64,000 bases of DNA. Origin: Acidobacteriota bacterium. GTDB lineage: Bacteria > Acidobacteriota > Blastocatellia > UBA7656. A program made the translations under genes and the position numbers. Below are positions 33,176 to 42,512 of the stretch, piece after piece. The stretch covers positions 1-64,000 of the forward strand of contig JACQDB010000024.1 in assembly GCA_016201275.1 (NCBI GenBank), in the 5' to 3' direction. Position 1 is the first letter of the stretch; each line of letters starts with the position of its first letter. Under the pieces are notes generated by a model, which saw nothing but the letters and a program-made list of their open reading frames with translations, was not told where the DNA came from and searched no databases.

Positions 33176-35188
33176 TCAAGGTTCTGGGTTTGCAGCAAAC
33201 TGCTGTTGAAAAATCTCAGAGCGACTCTTGGCCTGCGCCATCAAAGCTTGATATTGCGCGTCACTATGCAGGTGATCCATCAACGGGTCGCGTACAAAAT
33301 AGGCATAGCAGAAGAACCCGCGTTCGATACTGCGGCGCAGAACGCGCAGCGCTGCTTGATGCTCATTAATCGCTTCGTAAGCTTGCGCCAATTTATAAAT
33401 CCCTTCGCCATCCATCAACCCTTGCTGTTCGACTGTGCGTTCGGTCTCCTCAAGCAGCGCTCTGGCCGATTGAGTCCGCCCTTCCAGCGCATAACTCAAC
33501 GCCTTGCCAATCTGAGTTTGCAACAGCGTTGAATCAAGCCGATAGGCGTGATCAAAATCCTGTATGGCGCGCTCCCACTCTTTCAGATGATAGTAAGCAA
33601 AGCCACGATAAAAAAAGGTGAAGGCCTGAGTCGGCTCTCTGGGAAGCGTCGCCAAAAACTTCTCGTATTGCCCGGTATAAAGATAGGCATTGAAGGTTGC
33701 CCGCGTCAGTTTCAGACCGGCGTCTAAGCGTCGCGCCTGTTCGCCTTCATCAAGGGATTCTTTGAGCAGTCCGCCGTAGCGATAGGCATAGCTCAAGACC
33801 CAATGGGCGCGCGCCTGTTCGGAGTCGGCGGCAATGGCTTTGCGAAGCAGCGGCACGGCAAGTTCAACGCGGTTGGTATCGGTAAACAGATTGGCCTGAA
33901 AGACCGCCACTTCCAGATTATCAGGATCAAGCTGTAACACTCTGTCATAGGCCATAGTCGCTTTTTCATATTCCGACTTGCCGCCAAACTGCGTAGAGGC
34001 ATGAGCCGTATAAGCTCTGCCCAGTTGCATCCAGGCAGGAGCATAACCGGGGTCAAGGGCTACGGCTTGATTGAGCATTTCAATGGCAATCGTGAAATCT
34101 TCTGCCAACAGCCGGTCAATACCGCGCAAATAAAATTCAAAAGCCTGTAGGTCTTGCGGGTCGCGTCCGGGGCGCTTGTCGGTCGGCGGTGTCACTTTGA
34201 GGGCTGCGCTAATGCGGTCTCGCAAGATCGTTTCCACAGAAGCCAGCCGGTTGTAGGGTATGCGGATTTCCTCTGCCCATAACACTTCATCTTCCCGCGC
34301 TTTGATCAACTGCGGTGAAAGTTTGATGTCATCGGCTTCTCGACTGTAGGTGCACAGCAACAGATAATCGGCGTGCAACTCTTCGGCAATAATCTTCAGG
34401 TCAAGTTCTTTATCGAGATATTTGACAATGCTGGCCGTGGGACGCACTTTGACCCCGTCGGCCTGGCTCAGGCGGGAGATTAACGAATTGGGCAGCGAGA
34501 GTTTCAGGAAATCGGTTTCGCCATCTGGCCGTAGATTCTGAAACGGCAGCACAGCAATGGCAATCGGGCGGCGCGTGCGGCTGGATTGCAACTGCGCTTT
34601 ATAGGCGATGGCGGAAAAGCTCAAAATCAGGGCGAGAGCCAGCAGCAGTGGAAGGCTCTTCTGCCTTTTGAGGCGGTCGCTCCAAGATAGCGGGGTGGAG
34701 GTTGCCTCGCGCTCGTCTTGCGAACCCAAAGCTGGCGTTTGCAGTGCGGTTACATCGCGCAGAAAGGGCAAGGCTTGCGTTTGACGTGGCGGCAACCAGT
34801 CGGTACTTTCGGCGTAGAGAAGTTTGACTTCGGCAACAAAGCGGTAGCCACGTTTGGGAATGGTTTCAATAAAGCGCGCTTCGCCGACCTCTTCGCCTAA
34901 ACTTTTCCGCAAAGTAGAAATGTTGACGCTCAAATTGGCCTCTTCAACAAAGGTGTCCGGCCAGATGCGCTGCATCATCTCCTCTTTTTCAACCACCCGC
35001 CCACGCCTTTCCACCAAGACCATCAACGTATCGAACACCTTGGGCGGCAGGGCAATCAACCTGCCCTCGCGGGTCAAGGCGCGATCTGCAATATGCAGGC
35101 AATAGTTACCGAATTGAAAACCGGAATAATCTGGCACCTCGGCGCTGCCGATTCTCGTTGACACAGTTAGCGAACTTCGTATGGACAT
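33176..35188 (-). CDS. CadC-like winged-helix regulator with TPR domain
   Basis: A 670-residue protein. An OmpR-type winged helix occupies about 20-125 (ALPPKVFDTLMVLVERRGRV, IWPDTFVEEANLSVNISTLR, RGYRFVA). One membrane helix lies near 180 (SLPLLLALALILSFSAIAYK). A periplasmic TolB-like part (IAVLPFQNLRPDGETDFLKL) and about seven TPR units follow to the end. It binds DNA from the membrane and probably senses envelope or solute signals through the TPRs. This design is abundant in acidobacteria. The ATG at 35188 follows AAGG. Targets are unknown; the divergent secreted protein gene is one possibility. Confidence 0.85.
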   Translation of the reverse strand: MSIRSSLTVSTRIGSAEVPDYSGFQFGNYCLHIADRALTREGRLIALPPKVFDTLMVLVERRGRVVEKEEMMQRIWPDTFVEEANLSVNISTLRKSLGEEVGEARFIETIPKRGYRFVAEVKLLYAESTDWLPPRQTQALPFLRDVTALQTPALGSQDEREATSTPLSWSDRLKRQKSLPLLLALALILSFSAIAYKAQLQSSRTRRPIAIAVLPFQNLRPDGETDFLKLSLPNSLISRLSQADGVKVRPTASIVKYLDKELDLKIIAEELHADYLLLCTYSREADDIKLSPQLIKAREDEVLWAEEIRIPYNRLASVETILRDRISAALKVTPPTDKRPGRDPQDLQAFEFYLRGIDRLLAEDFTIAIEMLNQAVALDPGYAPAWMQLGRAYTAHASTQFGGKSEYEKATMAYDRVLQLDPDNLEVAVFQANLFTDTNRVELAVPLLRKAIAADSEQARAHWVLSYAYRYGGLLKESLDEGEQARRLDAGLKLTRATFNAYLYTGQYEKFLATLPREPTQAFTFFYRGFAYYHLKEWERAIQDFDHAYRLDSTLLQTQIGKALSYALEGRTQSARALLEETERTVEQQGLMDGEGIYKLAQAYEAINEHQAALRVLRRSIERGFFCYAYFVRDPLMDHLHSDAQYQALMAQAKSRSEIFQQQFAANPEP

Positions 35189-35811
35189 AACCACCTTGAA
35201 TCATTTGAACCAATGATTTAGCACGTCGAATGAAAGAGTTCTCACCAAGAAGAAAGGGTAGCGAATTTACTCTACGTAATGAGAGACGGAAAATAATCGC
35301 CGAACCGTATAAATATTTTCACAATCTTGCGAAACTCCGATGGCGTGCAGCAGGTAGTCCGTTGCTTGTCGCAAAATCATTTACCCGGCATCGGTGCACA
35401 GCGCTACCCACAGCCTTTAACTTGGTGCTTTGGGTACTTTATCAACTTTAAAATCAAGGAAGAATTTCTCGCCACTGCGAACCGGTCGAGTAGGTAAAGC
35501 CTTTGCCTACTTGCTCGCAACGCTCTTTGGGGTTTCTTTGCCATTCCTTTGGGAACATCTTTAGCCAATCTTTGGCCTTTCTTAAAGACTTTCTCGGCAC
35601 TTCCGCAGTAAGTTCAACCCGCACTCAGCAGAATATCGCAACCGGCAACAAGCGGCTGGGTGAAGCGGTAAGGAGGAAATAGGAATGAAATAAGAGAAGA
35701 CATCAAGGAGACCAACAGCGCCTCCTTGGCGGGCTGTTGGAGGCGAAAAACATTTGCTCGTCAATGAGCTACAAAATACTAACCATTTAACCAACATAAG
35801 GAAATCACACA
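35189..35811. other. Intergenic region upstream of regulator and secreted protein
   Basis: About 620 bp between divergent genes. It holds a hairpin AGTAGGTAAAG/CTTTGCCTACT (about 35491-35513) and a second one, CCAACAGC...GCTGTTGG (about 35713-35742), in the leader of the secreted protein. No gene or tRNA was recognised. It must contain two promoters, but none is clear. Confidence 0.4.
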
Positions 35812-36453
35812 ATGAAAAAATTATTGACTCTGGCTTTAACCGTCGTCGCGCTGTTTATCTTGATCACTCCGGGCTTGGCACAGCAGGAGACGGAGCGGTC
35901 GCAACAGAAAACCGAGAACCTGCCGGAACTGGAGTCGCGCCAAACCTTCCCAGCCGGCATTCAGCCCAAATGCCCTAACCCACCGGTCCAATATCTTGGT
36001 GGCGCGGTGGACGGTTTCGGCGGCGGTATTGACGCCGTGACAAAGAGCACGGAGTTGGCGAATTTTTTGTTGGCCCACCCGCCAACTCGCCAATTCGACG
36101 AAGGCGGTGCGAACAAGCTCTTCGGTCACAGTTTTCGGATGAGGGAGAATTGCAAGGTTTGCGCCGTTCAAGTTGAAATTAGCATGAAGGATCAAGCCGA
36201 TTTCTATACGAATGACAGAATCTACATCTACGGTAAAACCATCACTCCAGCCGACCAGATATGGTCAGCGCCAACTGGTGCAACAGGAAGTGGGGCACCA
36301 GGAACATTCCTCCTCAGCGCCTTCCTGCCAAACAGCGCCATTACTAATTTGAATCAGCAGATCTTCAACAATGCGCCTGGGCATTGGTTGAACATCCTCG
36401 CCCAGGACGATCATATGTTCGATTACGTGAAGTTGAAAATATGGTACTACTAA
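35812..36453 (+). CDS. Secreted protein of unknown function
   Basis: A 213-residue protein with a signal peptide (MKKLLTLALTVVALFILITP, cleavage near GLAQQ). The mature part is rich in Asn/Gln/Gly, with two close cysteines in RENCKVCAVQVEISM and a C-terminus resembling a beta-sandwich lectin-type fold (HWLNILAQDDHMFDYVKLKI). No family recognised. AAGGAAA precedes the ATG. Transcribed away from the CadC-like regulator. Confidence 0.65.
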   Translation: MKKLLTLALTVVALFILITPGLAQQETERSQQKTENLPELESRQTFPAGIQPKCPNPPVQYLGGAVDGFGGGIDAVTKSTELANFLLAHPPTRQFDEGGANKLFGHSFRMRENCKVCAVQVEISMKDQADFYTNDRIYIYGKTITPADQIWSAPTGATGSGAPGTFLLSAFLPNSAITNLNQQIFNNAPGHWLNILAQDDHMFDYVKLKIWYY

Positions 36454-36511
36454 ATTGATGTGCAACCGACGCCGTGCCTTTCGCGGCATCGGTTGCACGA
36501 CTGACCATAGC

Positions 36512-36612
36512 TAGAGGGTGACGCATCAATGGATATTCTGCCCAGATATTGTATGTGATGGTTTAACCATACACAAAATATGGCGGTTTCTGAAATTCTG
36601 CAACACGCTCTA
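36512..36612. mobile_element. MITE-like element family A, copy 4
   Basis: A 101-bp element in the same orientation as copy 2: TAGAGGGTGACGCATCAATG at the left, CCCAGATATTGTATGTG core, GCAACACGCTCTA at the right. It ends two bases before the trpE stop codon. Confidence 0.75.
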
Positions 36613-36613
36613 G

Positions 36614-38098
36614 CTATAGCTGCTTCTCCGCCATCTCTATGGCCTGCAATAAGGCGCGGGCTTTATTCAAGGTCTCTACGTATTCGGTTTCAGGAACCGA
36701 ATCAGCCACCAGTCCCGCGCCCGCTTGTATGTAAGCCTTGCCGTTTTTTACCAGCAAGGTGCGTATGGCTATGCAGGAATCGAGGTTGCCCGAATAATCC
36801 AGATACATCACCGCGCCGCCGTAGATGCCGCGCCGCGTCGGTTCTAACTCATCTATGATTTCCATCGCTCGCACTTTCGGCGCACCGCTCAAAGTGCCTG
36901 CCGGAAAACACGCCGCCAACGCATCGAAGCGGTCTTTGCCGGGACGCAAACGCGCTTTGATGGCCGAAACCAGATGCATGACGTGCGAATAGCGTTCGAT
37001 AATCATCAGGTCGGTGACTTCTACAGAACCGTAATCGGCGACGCGGCCTAAATCGTTGCGCCCCAAATCCACCAGCATGATGTGTTCGGCGACTTCCTTT
37101 TCATCGGCGCGCATCTCTTCGCCCAATAACAAATCTTCGGTTTCGGTCGCGCCGCGTTTGCGCGTACCGGCTATCGGGCGATATTCCAAGCGCCGCCCGG
37201 TTGCGCGCACCAGCATTTCGGGCGACGCGCCCAACACATACTGATCGTCCATCTTCAGATAAAACATATACGGCGACGGATTGACTACACGCAAAGCGCG
37301 ATAGACTTCAAACGGATGCGCCGACAACGCCACTTCAAAACGCTGCGACAACACCACCTGAAAAATATCCCCTGCGGCGATGTACTCTTTAGCTGTGATT
37401 ACGGCTTGCTCGAATTCTTCTTTGGTCAAATTCGAGCGCACCTTGACGCGCTCTTGACGCTCCTGTTTCGGCAAAGGCTCGATGGCGTCTTCCAAGTGCG
37501 CCTCCATCGCCTCTATGTCATCAATGGCCTCCTGATATTCGCTCTCCAAATCTGCGGTCTTGCCTTCGGTGAAAACATTGACGATGAGATGAATCTGATG
37601 GCGCACATGGTCGAAGACCAGTAGGCGCGCATAGAACATCATCACCGCTTCGTCTATGTGCAAATCATCAGGATTTTTATCAGGAATCTTTTCGAACCAA
37701 CGCACCGCGTCATAGCCTATGTAGCCGACCGCGCCGCACACAAAGGGCGGCATATCGGGCAATTTCACGGGTATATGTTGCCCCGACAAACGCCGCAACA
37801 CGGTGAGCATAGGTTGACTGACTTCATGTTTTTCGTCGCCGGTTTCGACCGTCACTTGACCATTATGGCAACGCACGATGGTGTGCGGATCAAAGCCCAG
37901 GAAAGAATACCGCGCCACTTTTTCGCCGCCTTCTACCGATTCGAGCAGGAACGAAAAAGGGCTGAGGCGTTCGATTTTCAAATAGGCGGCAACCGGCGTC
38001 AACAAATCCGCCAGCACGCGCTTGCTGACCGGCACGACGGTTCCGGCGGCGGCCTGCTGCAAAAATTCCGCATAACTTGGGGGGCTGAATTGATTCAT
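36614..38098 (-). CDS. trpE: Anthranilate synthase component I
   Basis: A 494-residue chorismate-utilising enzyme making anthranilate with TrpG. It has the tryptophan feedback site LLESVEGGEKVARYSFLG (about 52-70). The catalytic C-terminal domain includes SPEMLVRATGRRLEYRPIAG, GTRKRG, DLGRNDLGRV, FPAGTLSGAPKVRAMEII and AGAGLVADSVPETEYVE. It starts 5 bp after hisIE and is surely co-transcribed with it; trpG and trpD are not in the window. The stop lies next to a MITE-like element. Confidence 0.93.
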   Translation of the reverse strand: MNQFSPPSYAEFLQQAAAGTVVPVSKRVLADLLTPVAAYLKIERLSPFSFLLESVEGGEKVARYSFLGFDPHTIVRCHNGQVTVETGDEKHEVSQPMLTVLRRLSGQHIPVKLPDMPPFVCGAVGYIGYDAVRWFEKIPDKNPDDLHIDEAVMMFYARLLVFDHVRHQIHLIVNVFTEGKTADLESEYQEAIDDIEAMEAHLEDAIEPLPKQERQERVKVRSNLTKEEFEQAVITAKEYIAAGDIFQVVLSQRFEVALSAHPFEVYRALRVVNPSPYMFYLKMDDQYVLGASPEMLVRATGRRLEYRPIAGTRKRGATETEDLLLGEEMRADEKEVAEHIMLVDLGRNDLGRVADYGSVEVTDLMIIERYSHVMHLVSAIKARLRPGKDRFDALAACFPAGTLSGAPKVRAMEIIDELEPTRRGIYGGAVMYLDYSGNLDSCIAIRTLLVKNGKAYIQAGAGLVADSVPETEYVETLNKARALLQAIEMAEKQL

Positions 38099-38103
38099 GC
38101 TGT

Positions 38104-38766
38104 TTATTTTTTCTTGGGCGCTTGTGAGGCTCGGTGTTTGAGTTCGTTATGCACATCTGCCAATCGGATTTCGCGCTCGACCATCAATACCAACAGATGA
38201 TAAAAGAGGTCGGACAACTCGCTGACGATTTCACGCGGCGAGCGATTCTTGGCGGCGATGATGACTTCGCCCGCTTCTTCGGCGATCTTCTTGAGAATTT
38301 TATCCAGCCCGCTGTTGAACAAATAGGTGGTATAAGAACCTTCCGGGCGCTTGTCTTTGCGTTCGGCAATCAAGCTGTAGAGGTCGTGCAGAGCTATGCC
38401 GAAATCCATCGAGGCGACATCCACGACGGCGACATCGGTGGGCGTAGCGCGTTGCGCGGCACTGAAATCTTTGAGCAGACTTTTCGGCTTGCGGCTTTCC
38501 GTTGACTTGCTTTCGTATTCGATGAAGACGGTCAGAGAAGCGCCATCGGCATTCACCCGCACGTCTAAAAGTTTGTGTGCTGGCATAGCGATGGGCGCAT
38601 CGCCCGACGGCACAAAGTGCGCCTGTCCGGTTTGCAGGGTCTTCAATAAACTGGCGTTGTCCATATAACCCAGGCGCAGGACTTCATTGCTTGCCGCGTC
38701 TTGAACCACGGCGGGAATCAACCCGCGTTCGTCAAATTTCATGCTTTGAATAATTTTATCTGCCAT
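38104..38766 (-). CDS. hisIE: HisIE with degenerate cyclohydrolase domain
   Basis: A 220-residue fusion for steps 2 and 3 of histidine synthesis. The HisE half (about 143-212: GSYTTYLFNSGLDKILKKIA, EEAGEV, FYHLLVLM) looks complete. The HisI half begins normally (LIPAVVQDAASNEVLRLGYM, LLKTLQTGQAHF), but the W.KG.TSG active-site loop is gone. The zinc site C-H-x-G...S-C is also missing; the whole protein has no cysteine. It should therefore hydrolyse phosphoribosyl-ATP but not open the PR-AMP ring unless another HisI exists. The start ATG at 38766 comes directly after the T tract of a hairpin. Confidence 0.82.
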   Translation of the reverse strand: MADKIIQSMKFDERGLIPAVVQDAASNEVLRLGYMDNASLLKTLQTGQAHFVPSGDAPIAMPAHKLLDVRVNADGASLTVFIEYESKSTESRKPKSLLKDFSAAQRATPTDVAVVDVASMDFGIALHDLYSLIAERKDKRPEGSYTTYLFNSGLDKILKKIAEEAGEVIIAAKNRSPREIVSELSDLFYHLLVLMVEREIRLADVHNELKHRASQAPKKK

Positions 38767-38769
38767 AAC

Positions 38770-38808
38770 AAAAAAAGGTGAGATCGCAAAATGACCTCAC
38801 CTTTTTTT
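38770..38808 (-). terminator. Terminator/attenuator abutting the hisIE start
   Basis: On the minus strand, seven A, AGGTGAG-type stem, 13-nt loop, CTCACC and seven T. The T tract ends three bases before the hisIE ATG. It can terminate transcripts from the upstream hsd operon, but also sits where hisIE needs its ribosome site, so it may control hisIE-trpE. Symmetric A/T flanks would let it work in both directions. Confidence 0.7.
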
Positions 38809-38840
38809 ATCACTTATGCAGAGACGAAAGCAAACTTCAC

Positions 38841-38967
38841 TAGAGCGGTTTTGGTTTGAGATTACGGAAACCTCAAAGCCGTTGAGCGGCGGTCGAAGAC
38901 CTTCGCACGGTCGAAGACCGCTGCTCAACGATAGCGCGTTCCGTACACACATATGCAAACCGCTCTA
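38841..38967. mobile_element. MITE-like element family B, copy 2
   Basis: 127 bp, ends TAGAGCGGTTT and AAACCGCTCTA, same orientation as 29240-29366. Lies between hsdR and hisIE. Confidence 0.75.
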
Positions 38968-39003
38968 TAAGGTGCGATTTCGCCAAGACAAAGCCTGTTT
39001 CTT

Positions 39004-42000
39004 TCAGCGGTTTTCACGCCGAAGCTTTCGATAGATTTCCGAAGCCAGCCCTGCTGTGATGAGTTTCTGGAATGGCAAATCGTTCATAAACCGCACGTAA
39101 ATCTCTTCATTCTGATCTATGCGCTCCACAAACAACGTCTCCAGTAAATTTTTGACTACCAGTTCAAACTTGTCACCGGGATTGACTGCCGCAGCCTGCT
39201 TCAGACCTTCATCGGCAATCGCAACTTCGATGATCTGATCAAAGAAGAGTTGATCGGCCTGAGTAAAGTCCGTCCCCAGGCGCTCATTCACCAAGTCAAT
39301 CAGGCGCGAAAGCGGCACAGGCTCTTCTCTGACAACTCCGCTGCCTACTTCTGAAGGCCCATCCAGCGGATTTGCCGAGCCTTCGCGCAAGCTGATTGAG
39401 CCTTCGCTGATTTTTTGCAAGCGATAATATTCCAGCCGTACCTCGTCATCAAACTGATAAACCAGGCCGCTGCGTCGTCTAGGTAACTTCGCGCTCAAGT
39501 GTCGGAAAAAGACATAGAGCTTTTCCAGGTCGGAATCCTGATACGGAATGATCTGGCTGAGAAAGCTATAAAGGTTACGAAAGGCTACCAGTTTCCCGCG
39601 CCATAACTCCGCTTCGTCTTGGTTTTCGTGCTGCAATTTTGTAAAGCGTTGCACTGCCGGATCGAGAGTGGCATTCATCGCCTGATGATCGGCTGCACTC
39701 TGCTTTTGTTTAGGCTTGAAATACACCGCGCCGAAGCGTTCCACTTCTTCGATCAGATAAATTCCCGACGCATCCAGTTCGCCCTTGATCTGATACATTC
39801 GTGCCGGGTCAACCTCCTCGCCCATCTCCGCGCCTTCGTAATAAGTCTTGAAGGCTTCGTAGATTTCCGCACGGTCGTTGACAAAATCGAGTACGAAGGT
39901 CTCTTCTTTGAGCGGGTGGGTGCGGTTGAGCCGCGAAAGCGTCTGCACTGCCTGAATGCCTGCCAGCCGCTTGTCCACGTACATGGTGTGCAATAACGGT
40001 TGATCAAATCCGGTTTGATATTTCTCCGCGACCAATAGCACCTGGTATTCCTGCGAAGCGAATTTTTCGGGCAATTCTTTTTCTTTGATTCCCAGATTCA
40101 TGCCTTCTTCCGTATAGGTCACGTCCGACAGCTTGTCGTCCTGCACGACGCCGGAGAAGGCAACCAGTGATTGAATCGCATACCCCTTCTTTTTGATGTA
40201 CTGGTCAAAACTCTGTTTATAACGCACCGCTTCGAGCCGCGATCCCGTCACCACCATCGCTTTTGCCCGTCCGCCGATCTTGTGCCGCGTCACTGCTTGA
40301 AAATGTTCGACCATCACTTCGGTCTTCTGCGCGATGTTGTGCGGATGCAGTTTCAAGAAACGCGCCAACGCTTTCGCCGCCTTCTTGCGTTCAACATTCG
40401 GATCGTCTTCACAGGCTTTGAGCAGCCTGAAATAGGTCGCATACGTCGTGTAGTGCTGCAACACATCGAGGATGAATTTTTCCTCAATCGCCTGACGCAT
40501 GGTATAGCGATGAGCCGGATTTCCCTGACGACCGAAGACCGCAAAGGTCTTGTGTTTCGGAGTAGCCGTGAATGCGAAAAAACTAACATTGGCTTGTCGC
40601 CCGCGTTTGGCCATGCGGCGAAACAATTCTTCAAAATCTGCCTGTCCTTCTTCCGCTGCCTGTTTCTTCGCATCTTCTCGAAGTTTCTCACCACCCAGCA
40701 CTTCCTTCAAATCGGTGGCACTTTCGCCGCCTTGTGAACTGTGCGCTTCATCAATGATGACGGCGCAACGTCGCGTCGGGAGTGCGCCGCTGGCGGTCTC
40801 CCCACGCTCTTCCGCCATTTTGATCAACTGCCGCGAAACAAAGGGAAACTTCTGCAAGGTTGTAATAATGATCGGCATGGCGTTTTCCAGCGCCTCGGCC
40901 AGTTGCCGCGAACTTTCGTCAATCTTTTGCACCACGCCGCGTTTATGCTCGAATTGATAAATCGTATCCTGTAACTGCTGGTCAAGCACTATGCGGTCAG
41001 TCACGACAAGCACACTATCAAAGACGCGCTCGTTCCCTGCATCATGCAGAGAAGCCAAACGGTGCGCCAGCCAGCCAATCGTATTGCTCTTGCCGCTGCC
41101 CGCCGAATGCTCAATCAGATAGTTATGTCCGACGCCTTCACGTCGCGCTGATTCCACCAAAGAGCGCACCGCTTGAAGCTGGTGATAACGCGGAAAGATC
41201 ATGGTCTCTTTCTTGGCTTTACGTCCTTGCTCGTCGCGTATTTCTTCGATTTGTAAATGGATGAAGCGCGCCAACAGATCAAGCAGGCTGTCGCGTTGCA
41301 ACGCCTCTTCCCAAAGATACGCCGTGCGATAGGTGCGCCCAGTTGGGTCGGGCGGATTTCCGGCTCCGCCCTCACAGCCTTTGTTGAAGGGCAGAAAATA
41401 GGTCGCCGTGCCTGCCAATCGCGTGGTCATCAAGACCGCTTCGGTATCAACAGCGAAATGCACCAAGGTTCGTCGCTTGAATTCAAAGATCGGCTCGCGT
41501 GGGTCACGGTCTTGCTGGTACTGGCGACGGGCATCCTCTACAGTTTGTCCAGTGAGCGGGTTCTTGAGTTCCGCTGTGGCGATAGGGATGCCGTTCAAAC
41601 TGAAAGTGAAATCAAGCGATTGTTCCGAGCGCGTCGAAAAATGCAGTTGTCGGGTGATGCCCAATTGATTGGCAGCGTAACGCGCTTCGAGTTCCGGGTT
41701 GAGTGCATGGGCGGCTTTGAAGAAGGCCACGCGCAAAGTTCGTCCATAGCATTTGAAGCCGTGTCGCAAGGTTGCCAGTGAGCCGTTGGCGTCCATCCAT
41801 TTGCACAGGTCGTTGAGGATTTGATCACTGGTGCGCGCCCCGTGCAGGGTTTCGAGTTTCGCCCATTCTTTCGGCTGGGTCGCGCGGATGAAGTCAAGGA
41901 TGACGGCGGGAAAGATGGCGCGCTCGCGGTCAAAGCCTTTGCGGTCAATGGTGACATAACCGTTGGCCAACAGATGTGCTTCGATAACGGTCTCAAAAGC

Positions 42001-42021
42001 GCCTTCGCTGGTTCGATTCAT
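39004..42021 (-). CDS. hsdR: Type I restriction endonuclease, R subunit
   Basis: A 1005-residue motor and nuclease subunit. The N-terminal nuclease core has D137 and E151-L-K153 (LDFTFSLNGIPIATAELKN). The translocase follows with Walker A SAGSGKSNT (306-314), DEAH box IIDEAHSSQGG, motif III FTATPK and the helicase C domain LSRLNRTHP. With HsdM and HsdS it cleaves unmodified foreign DNA at a distance from its site. It is the last gene of a five-gene operon, starting ATGA over the stop of the PIN gene. The frame appears intact. Confidence 0.92.
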   Translation of the reverse strand: MNRTSEGAFETVIEAHLLANGYVTIDRKGFDRERAIFPAVILDFIRATQPKEWAKLETLHGARTSDQILNDLCKWMDANGSLATLRHGFKCYGRTLRVAFFKAAHALNPELEARYAANQLGITRQLHFSTRSEQSLDFTFSLNGIPIATAELKNPLTGQTVEDARRQYQQDRDPREPIFEFKRRTLVHFAVDTEAVLMTTRLAGTATYFLPFNKGCEGGAGNPPDPTGRTYRTAYLWEEALQRDSLLDLLARFIHLQIEEIRDEQGRKAKKETMIFPRYHQLQAVRSLVESARREGVGHNYLIEHSAGSGKSNTIGWLAHRLASLHDAGNERVFDSVLVVTDRIVLDQQLQDTIYQFEHKRGVVQKIDESSRQLAEALENAMPIIITTLQKFPFVSRQLIKMAEERGETASGALPTRRCAVIIDEAHSSQGGESATDLKEVLGGEKLREDAKKQAAEEGQADFEELFRRMAKRGRQANVSFFAFTATPKHKTFAVFGRQGNPAHRYTMRQAIEEKFILDVLQHYTTYATYFRLLKACEDDPNVERKKAAKALARFLKLHPHNIAQKTEVMVEHFQAVTRHKIGGRAKAMVVTGSRLEAVRYKQSFDQYIKKKGYAIQSLVAFSGVVQDDKLSDVTYTEEGMNLGIKEKELPEKFASQEYQVLLVAEKYQTGFDQPLLHTMYVDKRLAGIQAVQTLSRLNRTHPLKEETFVLDFVNDRAEIYEAFKTYYEGAEMGEEVDPARMYQIKGELDASGIYLIEEVERFGAVYFKPKQKQSAADHQAMNATLDPAVQRFTKLQHENQDEAELWRGKLVAFRNLYSFLSQIIPYQDSDLEKLYVFFRHLSAKLPRRRSGLVYQFDDEVRLEYYRLQKISEGSISLREGSANPLDGPSEVGSGVVREEPVPLSRLIDLVNERLGTDFTQADQLFFDQIIEVAIADEGLKQAAAVNPGDKFELVVKNLLETLFVERIDQNEEIYVRFMNDLPFQKLITAGLASEIYRKLRRENR

Positions 42022-42512
42022 TTCGCGGCTCCCAAAACAAAACGAGCGCGCTCAATTCTGAGCATCTCGAAAGGCGTCAGGCATTTGATGTGCAACCCGA
42101 TACAGGCATCGGGAATCTTGATTTTCTTCGTTGAAGTAGAAGCGATCTCATGAGTGACGACCGAATATCCATGAGCAAGCGCGTGAGCAACCAGATAGTA
42201 ATCAGCCACCTGAAGAAACGTGTTTACGGCTGCCGGTTCGTAGTTTTGGCTGGTCGCCCATTGGCTGACCTGACCAAGAGCAGGCAGCATCGCGGCATCA
42301 GGGGGCAGGAAAAATCCCTGTCCACGTTGAGCCGCCCAATTCGCAAGCTCATCGCTGCCTGCGATAAGTTCGTCGCCAACTTTTTCGATGCTGAAGACAT
42401 TCTGTTTCGCGTTGCCTGCGATAAGCCACTCCCAGAACGCCGGACAGAAGTCCAAGCCATAGTACAGATTCTTGGCTTGAATAAAAACATTGGCGTCAAG
42501 CAGGTATGCCAT
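42018..42512 (-). CDS. PIN-domain (DUF4411-like) putative nuclease toxin
   Basis: A 164-residue protein. MAYLLDANVFIQAKNLYY gives the first PIN aspartate, with acidic residues in SIEKVGDEL, VADYYLVAHALAH and IPDACIG forming a plausible metal site. PIN proteins cleave RNA and act as toxins. It overlaps the XRE-ImmA gene by one base and hsdR by four. In other genomes DUF4411 follows such XRE-peptidase genes as a toxin-antitoxin-like pair, as recalled without checking. Confidence 0.8.
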   Translation of the reverse strand: MAYLLDANVFIQAKNLYYGLDFCPAFWEWLIAGNAKQNVFSIEKVGDELIAGSDELANWAAQRGQGFFLPPDAAMLPALGQVSQWATSQNYEPAAVNTFLQVADYYLVAHALAHGYSVVTHEIASTSTKKIKIPDACIGLHIKCLTPFEMLRIERARFVLGAAK

